Notes: generated from the letters alone by a model not told the origin. A stretch of DNA of 64,000 bases from DAIDKA01 sp963708865 (GCA_963708865.1 CAVPUC010000001.1:211446-275445), one strand, 5' to 3'. Positions 47,478 to 57,300 are shown, counted from the stretch's first letter. Made by a program: numbers and translations.

Positions 47478-48930
47478 GGGCCCGTGGTGCCGCCGGCATT
47501 CGTGTGCTCCATGGCGGTATACACATTTTTCCCGAAATAGAACGGCAGGCCGACACCAAACGTCTGCGGCCCGGTGCCGCTCTGTCCCGCAGTTGCCCCC
47601 AGGTCATCGAATGCCGCGAAGTTCTGATTTTGGGAGAACAGCGTATAGGCATCGCCGATCGTGAAATTCACCAGCGCGGCCTGGTTGTTGGTGCCGGTCA
47701 GCGTCACGCTCAGCGCGTCGAAAACGCCCGCCCCCGGACAATAGAATCCCGGCACTTCCGGCTGGGTGCACTGCGGAATGCTGCTGTCGTTGAAGTAATA
47801 GGCATTCGAGCCGCTATCCAGGTAACTGGTCGTGAAGGTCTGGTTCATGAAGCTCGCGCTCACGAGGCCCGAGTTAGGATCCGTCGTGAGCACGGTGACC
47901 CCGGAGGCCAAGGTATTGTTTGCTTGGGTGCTGATGCCGAATACCAGTGTGCCGGTCACCGTGGCGGCGCCGGCCTCGGGAACCGCCGGCAATTCGATGA
48001 TCACGCCGTTGTTGTCGGTGATGCCGTTCTGGGCTGCCAGCTTATTCACGGGATTGAGGCTCTGCATGGCCACCGGCACGGCCGCCTCGACGCAACCACT
48101 GGTGGTACAGGTGAAGTAGGTGCCATTGGCGATGATCTGGCTGCAATACGTGCCGCAATCCTCATCAAACAAGCCCAGTCCAATAATGCCGTTGGCGCCG
48201 AATTCCGCCACGGTGTCTTCCTCGGTACCGTTTGCGGCGCCGCTGGAGCAGGCCGTGGGCACGGCATACGTTGTGGCACCGATGATCTGCGTCGGAATGC
48301 CCGGTGCGGATTCACCGGTGGTCGCGGTGTCCGAACCGCCAATGTGCAGATCCGCCGTGACCAACGGGCCCCAGCTATAGCCGTCCACAAACTGCGTGCA
48401 TTCGGCAACCGCGCCGCCATTGACCGTAACGGGCTGCAATGCACTGAGCATGGTTGAGTTGAGTACCGAGGAGAGGATGCGCAGACCCTGTGATCCGGTA
48501 TCCACCTGCACATGATCGATCGTCTGGCAGGTCGTCGTGCTGCCCGGCGCGCAGATCGTCACCTTCACGTACATGATGTTGGTCGCCACGATGCCCGCCG
48601 TGTTCAACGCGGCAGGACCTTGATCAACAATCGCGTTGGTCACGTTGTAGGCGGTCGTGCTGCCGCCAGTGCCGGTTCCAGTACCGGTGCCAGTGCCAGT
48701 GCCAGTGCCAGTGCCAGTGCCAGTGCCAGTGCCAGTGCCAGTGCCAGTGCCAGTGCCAGTGCCGGTGCCAGTGCCAGTGCCGGTGCCGGTGCCGGTGCCA
48801 GTGCCGGTTCCCGTTCCGGTGCCGTGCCGGAGCCGCTGCCAGAGGAAGTGACGGCGGTACTGCCCCCGCCTCCGCCGCAAGCGGTCAGCAACACCGATAC
48901 ACAAATCAGACCGGCGAACAGATTTCGCAA
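47462..48930 (-). CDS. DUF3443 lipoprotein with (Gly-Thr)n linker and two aspartic-protease-like motifs (frameshifted)
   Basis: The restored protein is about 489 aa. A TTG start at 48930 follows GGGAGAAG and begins a lipoprotein signal (LICVSVLLTACGGGGG). Then come a Ser/Gly stretch, a (GT)n tract of about 27 repeats, and the DUF3443 domain. That domain carries VQVDTGSQGLRIL and, about 228 residues later, TTSYLDSGSNAYYF, resembling the paired D-T/S-G sites of pepsin-like proteases, plus many Cys pairs (CGTYCSQ, CTTSGC). A one-base deficit near 48823-48826, at the repeat edge, breaks the frame between leader and repeat. It is the last gene of a unit with DUF2844 and LTXXQ genes. Confidence 0.75.
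48668..48828. repeat. Hexanucleotide tandem repeat (GGCACT/GGCACC)n
   Basis: About 27 imperfect 6-bp units (GCCAGT, with GCCGGT variants, on the plus strand) encode alternating Gly-Thr in the DUF3443 protein. Unit gain or loss keeps the frame, so the linker length can vary between cells without gene loss. The central units are identical, pointing to recent slippage expansion. Confidence 0.95.
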
Positions 48931-49014
48931 GAGTGCTTCTCCCTGATGCCAGAAGGCATGCCTGGCAATATTACGTAGACAGGTCAAGCGCGCAGGAGTG
49001 CGGCCGTCGCAGCT

Positions 49015-49486
49015 TCACTGGATATCGGCGGCGGTGACGCCGGATGGCAACAGCGCCGGGCACCCAGGCGCGCCCGGTGAAGGCCCGCATCTTGCCACTG
49101 GACTCGATGACGATGTCCGGGCTCGCCACCCGCACCAGGCGATGGCGTATCACGGGTTGGCGCGCTGCCGCCTGGTACTTGGCATAGTAGTTACCCAGTA
49201 TCTGGCGCAGATTGGGCAACATCGGACCATGCCAGGAGACGGCGTAAACCTGGCCGTTGCCGGTCAGATACTCGGTGACCACGGTGCCCGAGGGCAGCTG
49301 CAGCTCCTGCTTCTGTACCGAGCCGGCGGGAACCGGCCGTGTCAGGCCTTTCATGATGACGCGATCCGATTCGATCGAATCGGAGCTACCGCCCAGGGCC
49401 GCCCGCGCAGGCTGCGGGAGGCCCTGGATCAGCAAGGCACCGAGAGTGAGGCTATAGAGCGTTGCTCGCAGCGTCATCATCTTCAA
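49015..49486 (-). CDS. DUF2844 exported protein (frameshifted end)
   Basis: The restored protein is about 156 aa. A signal peptide (LTLGALLIQGLPQPARAALGG) is followed by the DUF2844 body with LPSGTVVTEYLTGNGQVYAVSWHGPMLPNLRQILG and VIESSGKMRAFTGRAWVP. At 49058-49060 one extra base in a CCC/GGG run hides the normal end, which becomes ALLPSGVTAADIQ with a stop at 49015. The function is unknown; this family commonly travels with DUF3443 (recalled from Burkholderia genomes). It overlaps the LTXXQ gene stop by 4 bp. Confidence 0.8.
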
Positions 49487-50035
49487 CCGTTACCAGTGGC
49501 GCGCTTGGCCGCCCACTGCCCGCGACGCGCCTGCTCCTGCGCCCGAATGGATGCCAGCACTCCGGGGATTGCAGCCTGCTGGCCCGGCGACAGATCAGCC
49601 CAGATCGATTGAGCGAGTGCCGAGTCCTTCTGAATCCGGGCGGTGGCGGCCGCCTGGGCGCTCTGCACGGCCGCTGCAAAGCCGTTGCTGGCCGGGTTGC
49701 CGAGAACCGTGATGTCCGGCCCCTGCTGGGTGCCAGGACGATGATCCGTACGGGCCGATTTCAGCAGGCCCTTGATATAAGTCAGCTGGTCCGCGGTCAG
49801 CGCCAGACTCTGCGTCCCCGGCGCCTGGCCCAACTGCTTGGTCGCGCGCAGCAATGAGCCCACGAACCGCGAGCCACCGAAGCGTCGAAAATGTCCGCGG
49901 TGCCCGTGATGCGGGGGCGCCGTGCCCGCAGCGGAAGAGGCGCCGCTAGTCTGCGCGAGAGGCCGTCCCCATTGCTCCTGCGCCCAGTGCTGCCACGGTG
50001 ACGGCAAACAGGACGCGCTGAATGGTCGACTTCAT
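49483..50035 (-). CDS. LTXXQ/Spy-like periplasmic protein (frameshifted)
   Basis: The restored protein is about 183 aa from the ATG at 50035. A signal peptide (VLFAVTVAALGAGAMG) should be cut at an ALA site once one extra base near 49957 is removed; as written the frame hits a stop right after the signal. The mature part has a His/Arg-rich patch (PPHHGHRGHFRRFGG), LTADQLTYIKGLL and LSPGQQAAIPGVLASIRAQEQ, helical repeats like the Spy/CpxP chaperone family. First gene of the unit with DUF2844 and DUF3443, behind a near-consensus promoter. Confidence 0.7.
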
Positions 50036-50059
50036 GAATGCATTTCTCCGAAAGATTGG

Positions 50060-50088
50060 ATTATACCGAGGTTGTAACCGACTGTTAA
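50060..50088 (-). promoter_or_regulatory. Near-consensus sigma-70 promoter for the LTXXQ-DUF2844-DUF3443 unit
   Basis: On the minus strand TTAACA (50083-50088) is followed after exactly 17 bp by a perfect TATAAT (50060-50065), about 25 bp before the ATG at 50035. A GGAG lies between. This should be a strong constitutive promoter. Confidence 0.75.
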
Positions 50089-50274
50089 CGAAGCAGATTC
50101 CTGTTCCATCGCAGTCTACGCTGTGCATAGCGTCCGTGGGCGTGACCTGTTGACGCGACAACAGCAAAATTACCTGCGCTTAAGGCTCCCGAAAGCCGGC
50201 GTAACATTAGCCGCGCAATTGCCCGTACTTTCGTCTGGTCGTCGCCAGAATGCAGACAACCTCTTCCGCAAGTT

Positions 50275-51570
50275 TCAGCAGGCGAACGGATTGCGGCGGA
50301 CGATGGTCTGGTCGCGATCCGGTCCGGTGGAGATCATATCAATGGGCACACCGGCCAGCTCCTGGATGCGATCCAGGTAGCGGCGCGCCTGCTGCGGCAA
50401 CTCCTCGAAACGGACCGTGCCGACGGTCGACTGGCCCCAGCCAGGCATCTCCTCGTACACCGGTACGACTTCCGAATAAGCATCGACAAACAAAGGCATC
50501 TCGCTCATCACCTGATCGCCGCTGCGATAGCCGACGCAGATGCGGATGGTTTCCAGCTGATCCAGTACATCGAGCTTGGTGACACACAGGCCAGTCACGC
50601 TCGACTGCGCGATACAGCGCCGCAGCACGACGGCATCAAACCAGCCACAGCGCCGCTTGCGACCGGTGACCGAGCCGAACTCATGGCCGACGCGGGCCAG
50701 ATATTCGCCATCGCTGTCGAACAGTTCCGTCGGGAAAGGGCCGGCGCCGACGCGGGTGGTGTACGCCTTGACGATGCCAAGGACTTCATCGAATACGCGC
50801 GGGCCAATACCCGTTCCGGTGGCGGCGTACCCGGCCGTGGTGTTCGAGGACGTGACATACGGATAGGTGCCCAGGTCCACATCGAGCATGGCGGCCTGCG
50901 CGCCCTCAAACAGGACATTCGCATCCTCGGCACGCAGCTGGGTCAACGCCTGAGTCACATCGGCCACGCAGGACTTGATGCGCTCGCCAAGCGACAGCTG
51001 CTCATCCAAAGTCTTCTGGAAATCCACCGGCTGCTGGTGAAAGTAGTTCTGCAGCACGAAGTTGTGGAAGTCGAGCACCTGGCCGAGCTTCGCGGCGAAG
51101 CGCTCGCGCTGGAACAGGTCGGCAACGCGCAGCGCGCGGCGCGCCACCTTGTCCTCGTAGGCCGGGCCGATGCCGCGTCCGGTGGTGCCGATGGCGTTGG
51201 CGCCGCTGGCCCGCTCGCGTGCCAGATCGAGCGCGACGTGCGAGGGCAGGATCAGCGGGCAGTTCGGCGAGATCCGCAACCGGTCGAACACCGGAATGCC
51301 CTGGTTGATGAGCTTGGTGGCCTCGGCGATCAGCGCCGGGAGCGACAGCACCACGCCGTTGCCGATGAAGCAGCGCACCTGCTCGCGCAGGATGCCGGAG
51401 GGGATCAGCGACAACACCGTCTTGACGCCATCGATGACCAGCGTATGCCCCGCGTTGTGGCCGCCCTGGAACCTCGCCACCGCGCGCGCGCGATCCGCCA
51501 GCAGATCCACGACCTTTCCCTTGCCTTCATCGCCCCACTGGGTGCCGATGACGATGACGAACTTTCCCAT
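50275..51570 (-). CDS. purA: Adenylosuccinate synthetase
   Basis: 431 aa GTP-dependent enzyme of AMP synthesis. VIGTQWGDEGKGKVVDLLA at the start, FQGGHNAGHTLV, SPNCPLILPSHVALD, GTTGRGIGPAYEDK, FEGAQAAMLDVDLGTYPYVTSSNT and the C-terminal ISTGPDRDQTIV are all conserved. It lies downstream of hflX; the hflK and hflC genes that often stand between them are absent here. Confidence 0.97.
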   Translation of the reverse strand: MGKFVIVIGTQWGDEGKGKVVDLLADRARAVARFQGGHNAGHTLVIDGVKTVLSLIPSGILREQVRCFIGNGVVLSLPALIAEATKLINQGIPVFDRLRISPNCPLILPSHVALDLARERASGANAIGTTGRGIGPAYEDKVARRALRVADLFQRERFAAKLGQVLDFHNFVLQNYFHQQPVDFQKTLDEQLSLGERIKSCVADVTQALTQLRAEDANVLFEGAQAAMLDVDLGTYPYVTSSNTTAGYAATGTGIGPRVFDEVLGIVKAYTTRVGAGPFPTELFDSDGEYLARVGHEFGSVTGRKRRCGWFDAVVLRRCIAQSSVTGLCVTKLDVLDQLETIRICVGYRSGDQVMSEMPLFVDAYSEVVPVYEEMPGWGQSTVGTVRFEELPQQARRYLDRIQELAGVPIDMISTGPDRDQTIVRRNPFAC

Positions 51571-51614
51571 GATGCCTGCTTAGTGGAGTGTGCGTGTCAC
51601 GGCGAACGAGTCCG

Positions 51615-52968
51615 TCAGGACAACTTGGCCGCGCTCGCCGGAGGCGCCGATTGTAGGTACCCCGGTGCGGCGGTACAAGGCGCCGCGGACACGGCAGTTT
51701 CGATCACGATGACCCCGGGTGCTCGGGCTAGCTCCAACAGGTCCACGTTTGGCAATTCCAGCAGCAGCTCGATCTGCCCATCGTCGAGGGCGAGTTCTTG
51801 CTTGACGACGCCGCGCGCATACAAGCGTGAGCGCAGTTGCCCGGCCGAGGGTGGAATGCGCACCCGCGAAACCTGCACGGTGCGCGCGATCCGCTCGGTG
51901 ATCGCCTGCGCCAGCAGTTCAATTCCCAGCGACTGCGCGGCGCAAATCCATACCGAGGAGACGCGGCCATCCGCATCACGTTCGATTCGCGGGGCAAGTT
52001 CCAGGCGATCAATCTTGTTGTACACCAGGATCTGCGGAATCTCCCCGGCGCCGATTTCATCCAACACCGCATCCACCTGCTCCATGCGCTCGCTGCGGCG
52101 CGGATCGCTGGCATCCACCACATGCAGCAGCAGGGTGGCCTCGCGCGCTTCGGTCAGCGTCGAACGGAAGGCGGCGATCAGTTCATGCGGCAGATCGCGA
52201 ATGAAGCCGACGGTGTCCGCCACCACGGCCGGGGTGCCGCCGGGCAGCCGGATGCGCCGCACCGTCGGATCGAGCGTTGCGAACAGCTGGTCCGCCACGT
52301 AGGCGGGGGATCCGGTCAGGGCGCGAAACAGCGTTGACTTGCCGGCGTTGGTGTAGCCCACCAGGGCGAGCGTCGGCACCGGAATCTGCATGCGGGTGCG
52401 CCGTCCCGTCTCACGCTGCAACTGGATGCGCTCGAGGCGCTTGTCGAGCACCTTGACGCGCTGGCCGAGCAGGCGCCGATCGGTTTCCAGCTGCGTTTCA
52501 CCGGGACCGCGCATGCCGATGCCGCCCGCCTGGCGCTCCAGGTGGGTCCAGCCGCGCACCAGGCGGCTCGCCAGGTGTTTGAGCTGCGCGAGTTCCACTT
52601 CCAGCTTGCCCTCGAGGCTGCGGGCGCGCTGCGCGAAGATGTCGAGGATCAGCGCGTTGCGATCGAGCACCCGTCGACCCGGTGTGCTTCTCGAGATTGC
52701 GCTCCTGGCTGGGTGAGAGTGCATGGTCGACCAGGATCAGTTCGGCGTCGGTCGCGACCGCGGCATCGCGCAGCTCATCGGCTTTGCCGGAGCCGACGAA
52801 GAATTTGGAATCGGGGCGCGCGCGCGCGCCGGTGATGGTGGCCACGGGTATCGCACCCGCCGAGATGGCCAGCTGCGTGAACTCCTCCAGGTCCTCCGGA
52901 TCGATTGGTGCTCCCAGTCCCAGGCGCACCAGCACCGCGCGTTCACCCGTACCGGGGCGTTCGATCAA
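51615..52968 (-). CDS. hflX: Ribosome-splitting GTPase HflX (frameshifted)
   Basis: The restored protein is about 450 aa. The N-terminal HflX domain (FFVGSGKADEL, VDHALSPSQERNLEKHTG) is joined, after removing one base near 52675, to RVLDRNALILDIFAQRARS. The helical segment contains the family motif GIGMRGPGETQLETDRR. The GTPase domain has VGYTNAGKSTLFRAL, DTVGFIRDLP and NKID. HflX rescues stalled 70S ribosomes under heat stress. The start is TTG at 52968, 9 bp after hfq. The frameshift falls in a conserved stretch and is probably a sequence error. Confidence 0.92.
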
Positions 52969-52977
52969 TATCCGGAC

Positions 52978-53241
52978 CTATTCCGCGGCCGGCTCGACCG
53001 TCGTGGTCGGGACGCCGTTCTCATCGGTGGCGAGGCGCACATTGCGCGACGGAACGACCGTGGAGATCGCATGCTTGTAGACCATCTGACTGACACTGTT
53101 CTTCAGCAGCACGACGAATTGATCAAATGAATCGATCTGTCCCTGAAGCTTGATTCCGTTGACCAGATAAATGGAGACCGGAACGCGCTCTTTGCGCAAG
53201 GCATTCAAAAACGGATCCTGCAGCGATTGGCCTTTGGCCAT
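52978..53241 (-). CDS. hfq: RNA chaperone Hfq
   Basis: 87 aa. MAKGQSLQDPFLNALRKERV, then VSIYLVNGIKLQGQIDSFDQFVVLL (Sm1) and VYKHAISTVVPSR (Sm2, with the YKHA motif). It forms the hexamer that pairs sRNAs with mRNAs. AAGGAG precedes the ATG. The C-terminal tail is short and acidic. Confidence 0.98.
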   Translation of the reverse strand: MAKGQSLQDPFLNALRKERVPVSIYLVNGIKLQGQIDSFDQFVVLLKNSVSQMVYKHAISTVVPSRNVRLATDENGVPTTTVEPAAE

Positions 53242-53346
53242 CGGGGTTCTCCTTATTCTCTGGCGCTTCTAATTGTTCGGTTCAGCAAGCAAGCTGGACG
53301 CGGGGCACGGGGGAGGCGTCGCTGTATATTCTACCACGTGACCTGA

Positions 53347-54285
53347 TTAGCGGATAAAACCGCTCAGTGCCACGCCCACCTCCAAGCTCCACGCCTCAAA
53401 TGCGCCGGCTGCCCCGGGATCCACCATGCGGATACTGGGGTCGCCACGCAGCCACGTGAGCTGCCGCTTTGCCAGCTGGCGCGTCGCGGCCAGGGCTTGC
53501 TCCACCGCCTGCGCCAAAGTGCTGTGACCTTCGCAGTGCTGCCACAGTTGCCGATAGCCGACCGCACGCATCGATGGGTGCTCGGCGCGCAGATCGCCAC
53601 GGCCGTGCAACGCCCGTACCTCCTCCAAAAATCCCTGCGACATCATCCGCTTGAAACGACTTGCGAGCCGCGCATGCAACAGCGCGCGGGGTTCCGGAAC
53701 CAAGGCCCAAATCGGGGCAAGCCCCTGCAACGCAGCAGGACTGGGCGCCTGCAGGCCCGAGAGTGTCTCGCCGGTGAGCTGGCACACTTCCAGTGCACGC
53801 TGGATACGCTGTGCATCATTTGGGTGAATGCTGGCTGCCGCCCGCGGATCAAGGCGCGCGAGCTTCGCATGCATCGCGGGCCAGCCCTGCACCGCCGCTT
53901 GCGAATCGATGGACTGGCGAAGCGCCGGCGAGCCACGCGGCAGCTGCGCCATGCCGTATCGCAGTGCGCGCAGGTACAGCATGGTGCCACCGACCAGCAG
54001 CGGTATATGCCCGCGGGCACGGATCTGGCCGATGAGCGTCGCGGCGTCCTGCGCGAACTGCCCCGCCGAGTACGCCTCCGCCGGATCGAGGATATCTATC
54101 AGATGGTGTACGACTGCGGCACGTTCCTGCGCGCCGGGCTTCGCGGTGCCGATGTCCATGGTGCGGAACACCTGCGCGGAATCCACGGAAACGATTTCCA
54201 CCGGCCATTGCTGTGCCAGGCGCATGGCCCATTCGCTTTTGCCGCTGCCGGTCGGCCCGGTCAGGATCAGAACCGGCGCCGTCAC
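53347..54285 (-). CDS. miaA: tRNA dimethylallyltransferase MiaA
   Basis: 312 aa from the GTG at 54285, which overlaps the mutL stop (GTGA) and starts right before the P-loop LTGPTGSGKS. VSVDSAQVFRTMDIGTAKP, GGTMLYLRALRYGMAQLP and IHPNDAQRIQRALEV are conserved. It adds the isopentenyl group at A37 of tRNAs reading U-starting codons. A 24-residue longer open frame upstream lies within mutL and is rejected. Confidence 0.96.
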   Translation of the reverse strand: MTAPVLILTGPTGSGKSEWAMRLAQQWPVEIVSVDSAQVFRTMDIGTAKPGAQERAAVVHHLIDILDPAEAYSAGQFAQDAATLIGQIRARGHIPLLVGGTMLYLRALRYGMAQLPRGSPALRQSIDSQAAVQGWPAMHAKLARLDPRAAASIHPNDAQRIQRALEVCQLTGETLSGLQAPSPAALQGLAPIWALVPEPRALLHARLASRFKRMMSQGFLEEVRALHGRGDLRAEHPSMRAVGYRQLWQHCEGHSTLAQAVEQALAATRQLAKRQLTWLRGDPSIRMVDPGAAGAFEAWSLEVGVALSGFIR

Positions 54286-56054
54286 CGGCCACGCAGGAAC
54301 AGTCGGTCCAGTTCCATCCAGCTCAAACGCACCCAGGTGGGACGGCCGTGATTGCATTGATTGGCGCGCAAGGTCTGTTCCATCTGCCGCAACAGCGCTG
54401 CCATCTCCGGCAACGACAGGCGCCGATTGGCATGGACCGAGGTGCGACAGGCGAGCGTCGCGAGAAAACGATCCGACGCATCCTCGATGTGGTGCGCGGC
54501 GGAGGGATTGTCCAGATCGCGCGCCACCTCGCGCACGATTTCCGCGACTTTGGCGCCGGACAGCAGGGCCGGAACGCGGCGCAGCGCCAGGCGCGTGTGC
54601 CCTAGCGCCTCCAGTTCAAATCCGGCGCGCTCCCATTCATCCCGACCTTGCAGCAGCGCCTCGAGTTCATGCGTCGCCAGCTCCACGACCAGCGGCTCGA
54701 GCAACACCTGCGAGGGCACGCCATTCGCGTACTGGCTCTTCAACTGTTCATAGAGCACCCGCTCGTGCCCGGCATGCATGTCGACCAGCACCACCCCCTG
54801 CGCGGTCTGCGCCAGGATGTAGGTGCCGCGAATCTGGGCCAGCGGCGTCCCCAAGGGCTGTTCCGTATTCGCATCGACCGACTCAGCAACGTCGTGGGCC
54901 GCCAGATCCAGCGCGTAGGCGAGCGGCGGGGCGTCCTGCAAGCGCGCTACCACCGTCCAGGGATCGCGGCCCGGCTCATAGCTGGCGACCGCCGCGGCGG
55001 GGCGCGTGCCGTGCACCCGGAGCGGCCGGCCCGGGGTCGGTTCCGAATCGCCCGGCATGGTGCGTGACAACGCCGCCTCGATGGCGCGGAACACGAAATC
55101 GTGCACCTGGCGTGAATCCCGGAAACGCACTTCAAGTTTGGTGGGATGGGCGTTGACGTCGACCATGGCAGGATCCAGCGTCAGATAGAGTACGTACGCC
55201 GGATAGCGGCCGTGAAACAGCACATCGCGGTACCCCAGCCGGACCGCGTTCATCAGCAGCCGATCGCGCACGCTGCGTCCATTCACAAACCAGAACTGCT
55301 GATCGGCTGAGCCGCGCGCAGCGGTGGGCAGCCCGAGCCACCCGCCCACCCATACCGGACCTGCGGCATGCTCGAAGGCCAGCGCCTGCTCCAGGAAGTC
55401 GTTGCCCAGGATGGCGCGCACGCGCTCTTCGAGCTGCCGGTCCGGGGCATCGACCGCGTGCGCATCCAGCATGATCCGATCGCCATTGCGCAGCTGGAAA
55501 CTTGCGTCCGGACGCGATAACGCCAGCCGCTCCACCAGGCGCACGATGTGTCCGGCTTCGGTGGCCTCACTGCGCACGAACTTACGGCGCGCGGGCACAT
55601 TGAAGAACAGGTCGCGTACTTCGATGGTGGTGCCGACCACATGCGCGGCGGCGCGGACCGCGGCGCGGCTGGCGCCCTCGGCCTGCAGCTCCACCGCATG
55701 ATCCGCACCCGCAGTGCGCGTCAGCAGCCGCAGTCGCGACACCGACGCGATCGAGGGCATGGCCTCGCCGCGAAAGCCGAGCGTGGTGACGCACGCCAGC
55801 TCTTCCATCGAGCTGATCTTGCTGGTCGCATGTCGCTGCAGCGCCAGAGTGACCTCGTCCGCCTCCATCCCCATGCCGTCGTCACGCACGCGAATCAAGC
55901 CGACGCCGCCGCGGTCGATGTCGATCTGGATGCGTCGCGCGCCGGCGTCGAGACTGTTTTCAACCAGCTCTTTGACCACCGAGGCCGGGCGCTCAATCAC
56001 CTCGCCCGCGGCGATCTGGTCGATGAGTTCGTCGTGCAGTATCCGAATAGGCAT
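54282..56054 (-). CDS. mutL: DNA mismatch repair protein MutL
   Basis: 590 aa GHKL ATPase. The N-terminal motifs IAAGEVIERPASVVKELVENSLDAGA, RDDGMGM, HATSKI, TLGFRGEAMPSIASV and the transducer domain are followed by a variable linker and the C-terminal dimerisation domain (IRGTYILAQTAQGVVLVDMHAGHERVLYE). No endonuclease DQHA-type motif is evident (DMHAGHER replaces it), in keeping with a MutH-type system or its loss. Confidence 0.96.
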   Translation of the reverse strand: MPIRILHDELIDQIAAGEVIERPASVVKELVENSLDAGARRIQIDIDRGGVGLIRVRDDGMGMEADEVTLALQRHATSKISSMEELACVTTLGFRGEAMPSIASVSRLRLLTRTAGADHAVELQAEGASRAAVRAAAHVVGTTIEVRDLFFNVPARRKFVRSEATEAGHIVRLVERLALSRPDASFQLRNGDRIMLDAHAVDAPDRQLEERVRAILGNDFLEQALAFEHAAGPVWVGGWLGLPTAARGSADQQFWFVNGRSVRDRLLMNAVRLGYRDVLFHGRYPAYVLYLTLDPAMVDVNAHPTKLEVRFRDSRQVHDFVFRAIEAALSRTMPGDSEPTPGRPLRVHGTRPAAAVASYEPGRDPWTVVARLQDAPPLAYALDLAAHDVAESVDANTEQPLGTPLAQIRGTYILAQTAQGVVLVDMHAGHERVLYEQLKSQYANGVPSQVLLEPLVVELATHELEALLQGRDEWERAGFELEALGHTRLALRRVPALLSGAKVAEIVREVARDLDNPSAAHHIEDASDRFLATLACRTSVHANRRLSLPEMAALLRQMEQTLRANQCNHGRPTWVRLSWMELDRLFLRGR

Positions 56055-56091
56055 GTGCGCGAAAGTATGCCTGATTCGCCGTCACGATCTG

Positions 56092-57300
56092 TCAGGCGCC
56101 GGGTGCCCCAGCGCCCGCAGGCTCGGCGGTCGCATGCGCCCCTCGCGCCAAGGCGAACCGGGTGCCCTTGGGCGGATTGCCGGTGAAATAACTGCGCAGC
56201 CCCGTGAAGAGCGCGTCGGCCAGGGCGGCTTGCTGCGCGGGGTTGCGCAGGCGGCGCTCTTCGGCGGGGTTGGAGATATAGGCGGTCTCCACCAGCATCG
56301 AGGGAATGTCGGGCGATTTGAGCACCACGAAGCGCGCCTCCTGCACCTGGGCCTTGCGCACCAGGCCAACCCCTTCCAATGCACCCAGCACGGACTGCGC
56401 TGCCACCGTGCTCGCACTGATGGTCGCCGACTGCGACAGATCCAGCAGCACCGAGGCGAGCCGGTCGCCCTTGTCCGCCAGCGACACGCCGCCCTTAAGG
56501 TCCGCGGCGTTTTCGCGCTCGGCGAGCCAGCGCGCCGCCTCGCTGGTGGCGCCCCCCTCGGACAGCACGTACACCGAGGAGCCGGACACTGCGCTGTTGG
56601 CGATGGAATCGGCATGGACTGAGACAAACAGATCCGCGTTCGCGGCACGCGCGCGGCGGATCCGCTCGCGCAATGTCAGGAACTCATCGCGATCGCGCGT
56701 CAGCACCGCGCGCATGCCGGGCTCGCTGTCGATGCGGCGTGCCAGTGCTCGGGCGATGGCGAGCACCACATCCTTTTCGTGGACACCGGCATGTCCGGTC
56801 GCACCGGGGTCCTCGCCGCCGTGACCGGCGTCCACCGCGATGACGATGTCGCGCCCGGAATCCGCGGGGGCGTGCGCGGCACGCACCTGACGGCGGGCGC
56901 CCGAGTCCAGCCGCATCACCAAGGTCGGCACCGAGGTCGCGGCGGCCTCCCAGTTCAAATGCGCCGGCATCGAGCGCGCCAGCAAGATCGTGAGCCGCAG
57001 ATCGCCATTGGGCCGCGGATGCGCGGTGACGCCCGTGACGATGCCCTGCGGCGGCGGCAACGCGAGGGCGGCGCCGACGCGGGCATGGCGCAACGTGAGC
57101 GCGATGCGCGAGGGATGGCTGGCCGTGACCATACGATAGGCCACTTTCGCGCTCAGGCTGAGCGAGATGTCCGTGCCGGACTCATCCGCCTCAACACTGA
57201 TACCGCGCAGCTGCGTGACGGGCGCGGCGGCAGCGGGCACCCACGGCCATGCAGTCGCCAGCCCTGCGAGCAGCAACGTTACAAAAACATGTCTTTTCAT
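56092..57300 (-). CDS. amiC: N-acetylmuramoyl-L-alanine amidase, AmiB/AmiC type
   Basis: 402 aa exported enzyme. A signal peptide (LLLAGLATAWPWVPAAAA) is followed by an AMIN domain (residues about 28-130) and the zinc amidase domain: DAGHGGEDPGATG with the first His/Glu, then SVHADSI and VETAYISNPAEE. It cuts the septal peptidoglycan bond between MurNAc and L-Ala. There is no LysM domain, unlike E. coli AmiB relatives. Between tsaE and mutL, the usual place. Confidence 0.94.
   Translation of the reverse strand: MKRHVFVTLLLAGLATAWPWVPAAAAPVTQLRGISVEADESGTDISLSLSAKVAYRMVTASHPSRIALTLRHARVGAALALPPPQGIVTGVTAHPRPNGDLRLTILLARSMPAHLNWEAAATSVPTLVMRLDSGARRQVRAAHAPADSGRDIVIAVDAGHGGEDPGATGHAGVHEKDVVLAIARALARRIDSEPGMRAVLTRDRDEFLTLRERIRRARAANADLFVSVHADSIANSAVSGSSVYVLSEGGATSEAARWLAERENAADLKGGVSLADKGDRLASVLLDLSQSATISASTVAAQSVLGALEGVGLVRKAQVQEARFVVLKSPDIPSMLVETAYISNPAEERRLRNPAQQAALADALFTGLRSYFTGNPPKGTRFALARGAHATAEPAGAGAPGA

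Noticed and set aside
48661..48830. CRISPR-like regular repeats
   Set aside because: The units are 6 bp, back to back with no spacers, and code for Gly-Thr within a lipoprotein. No cas genes are present.
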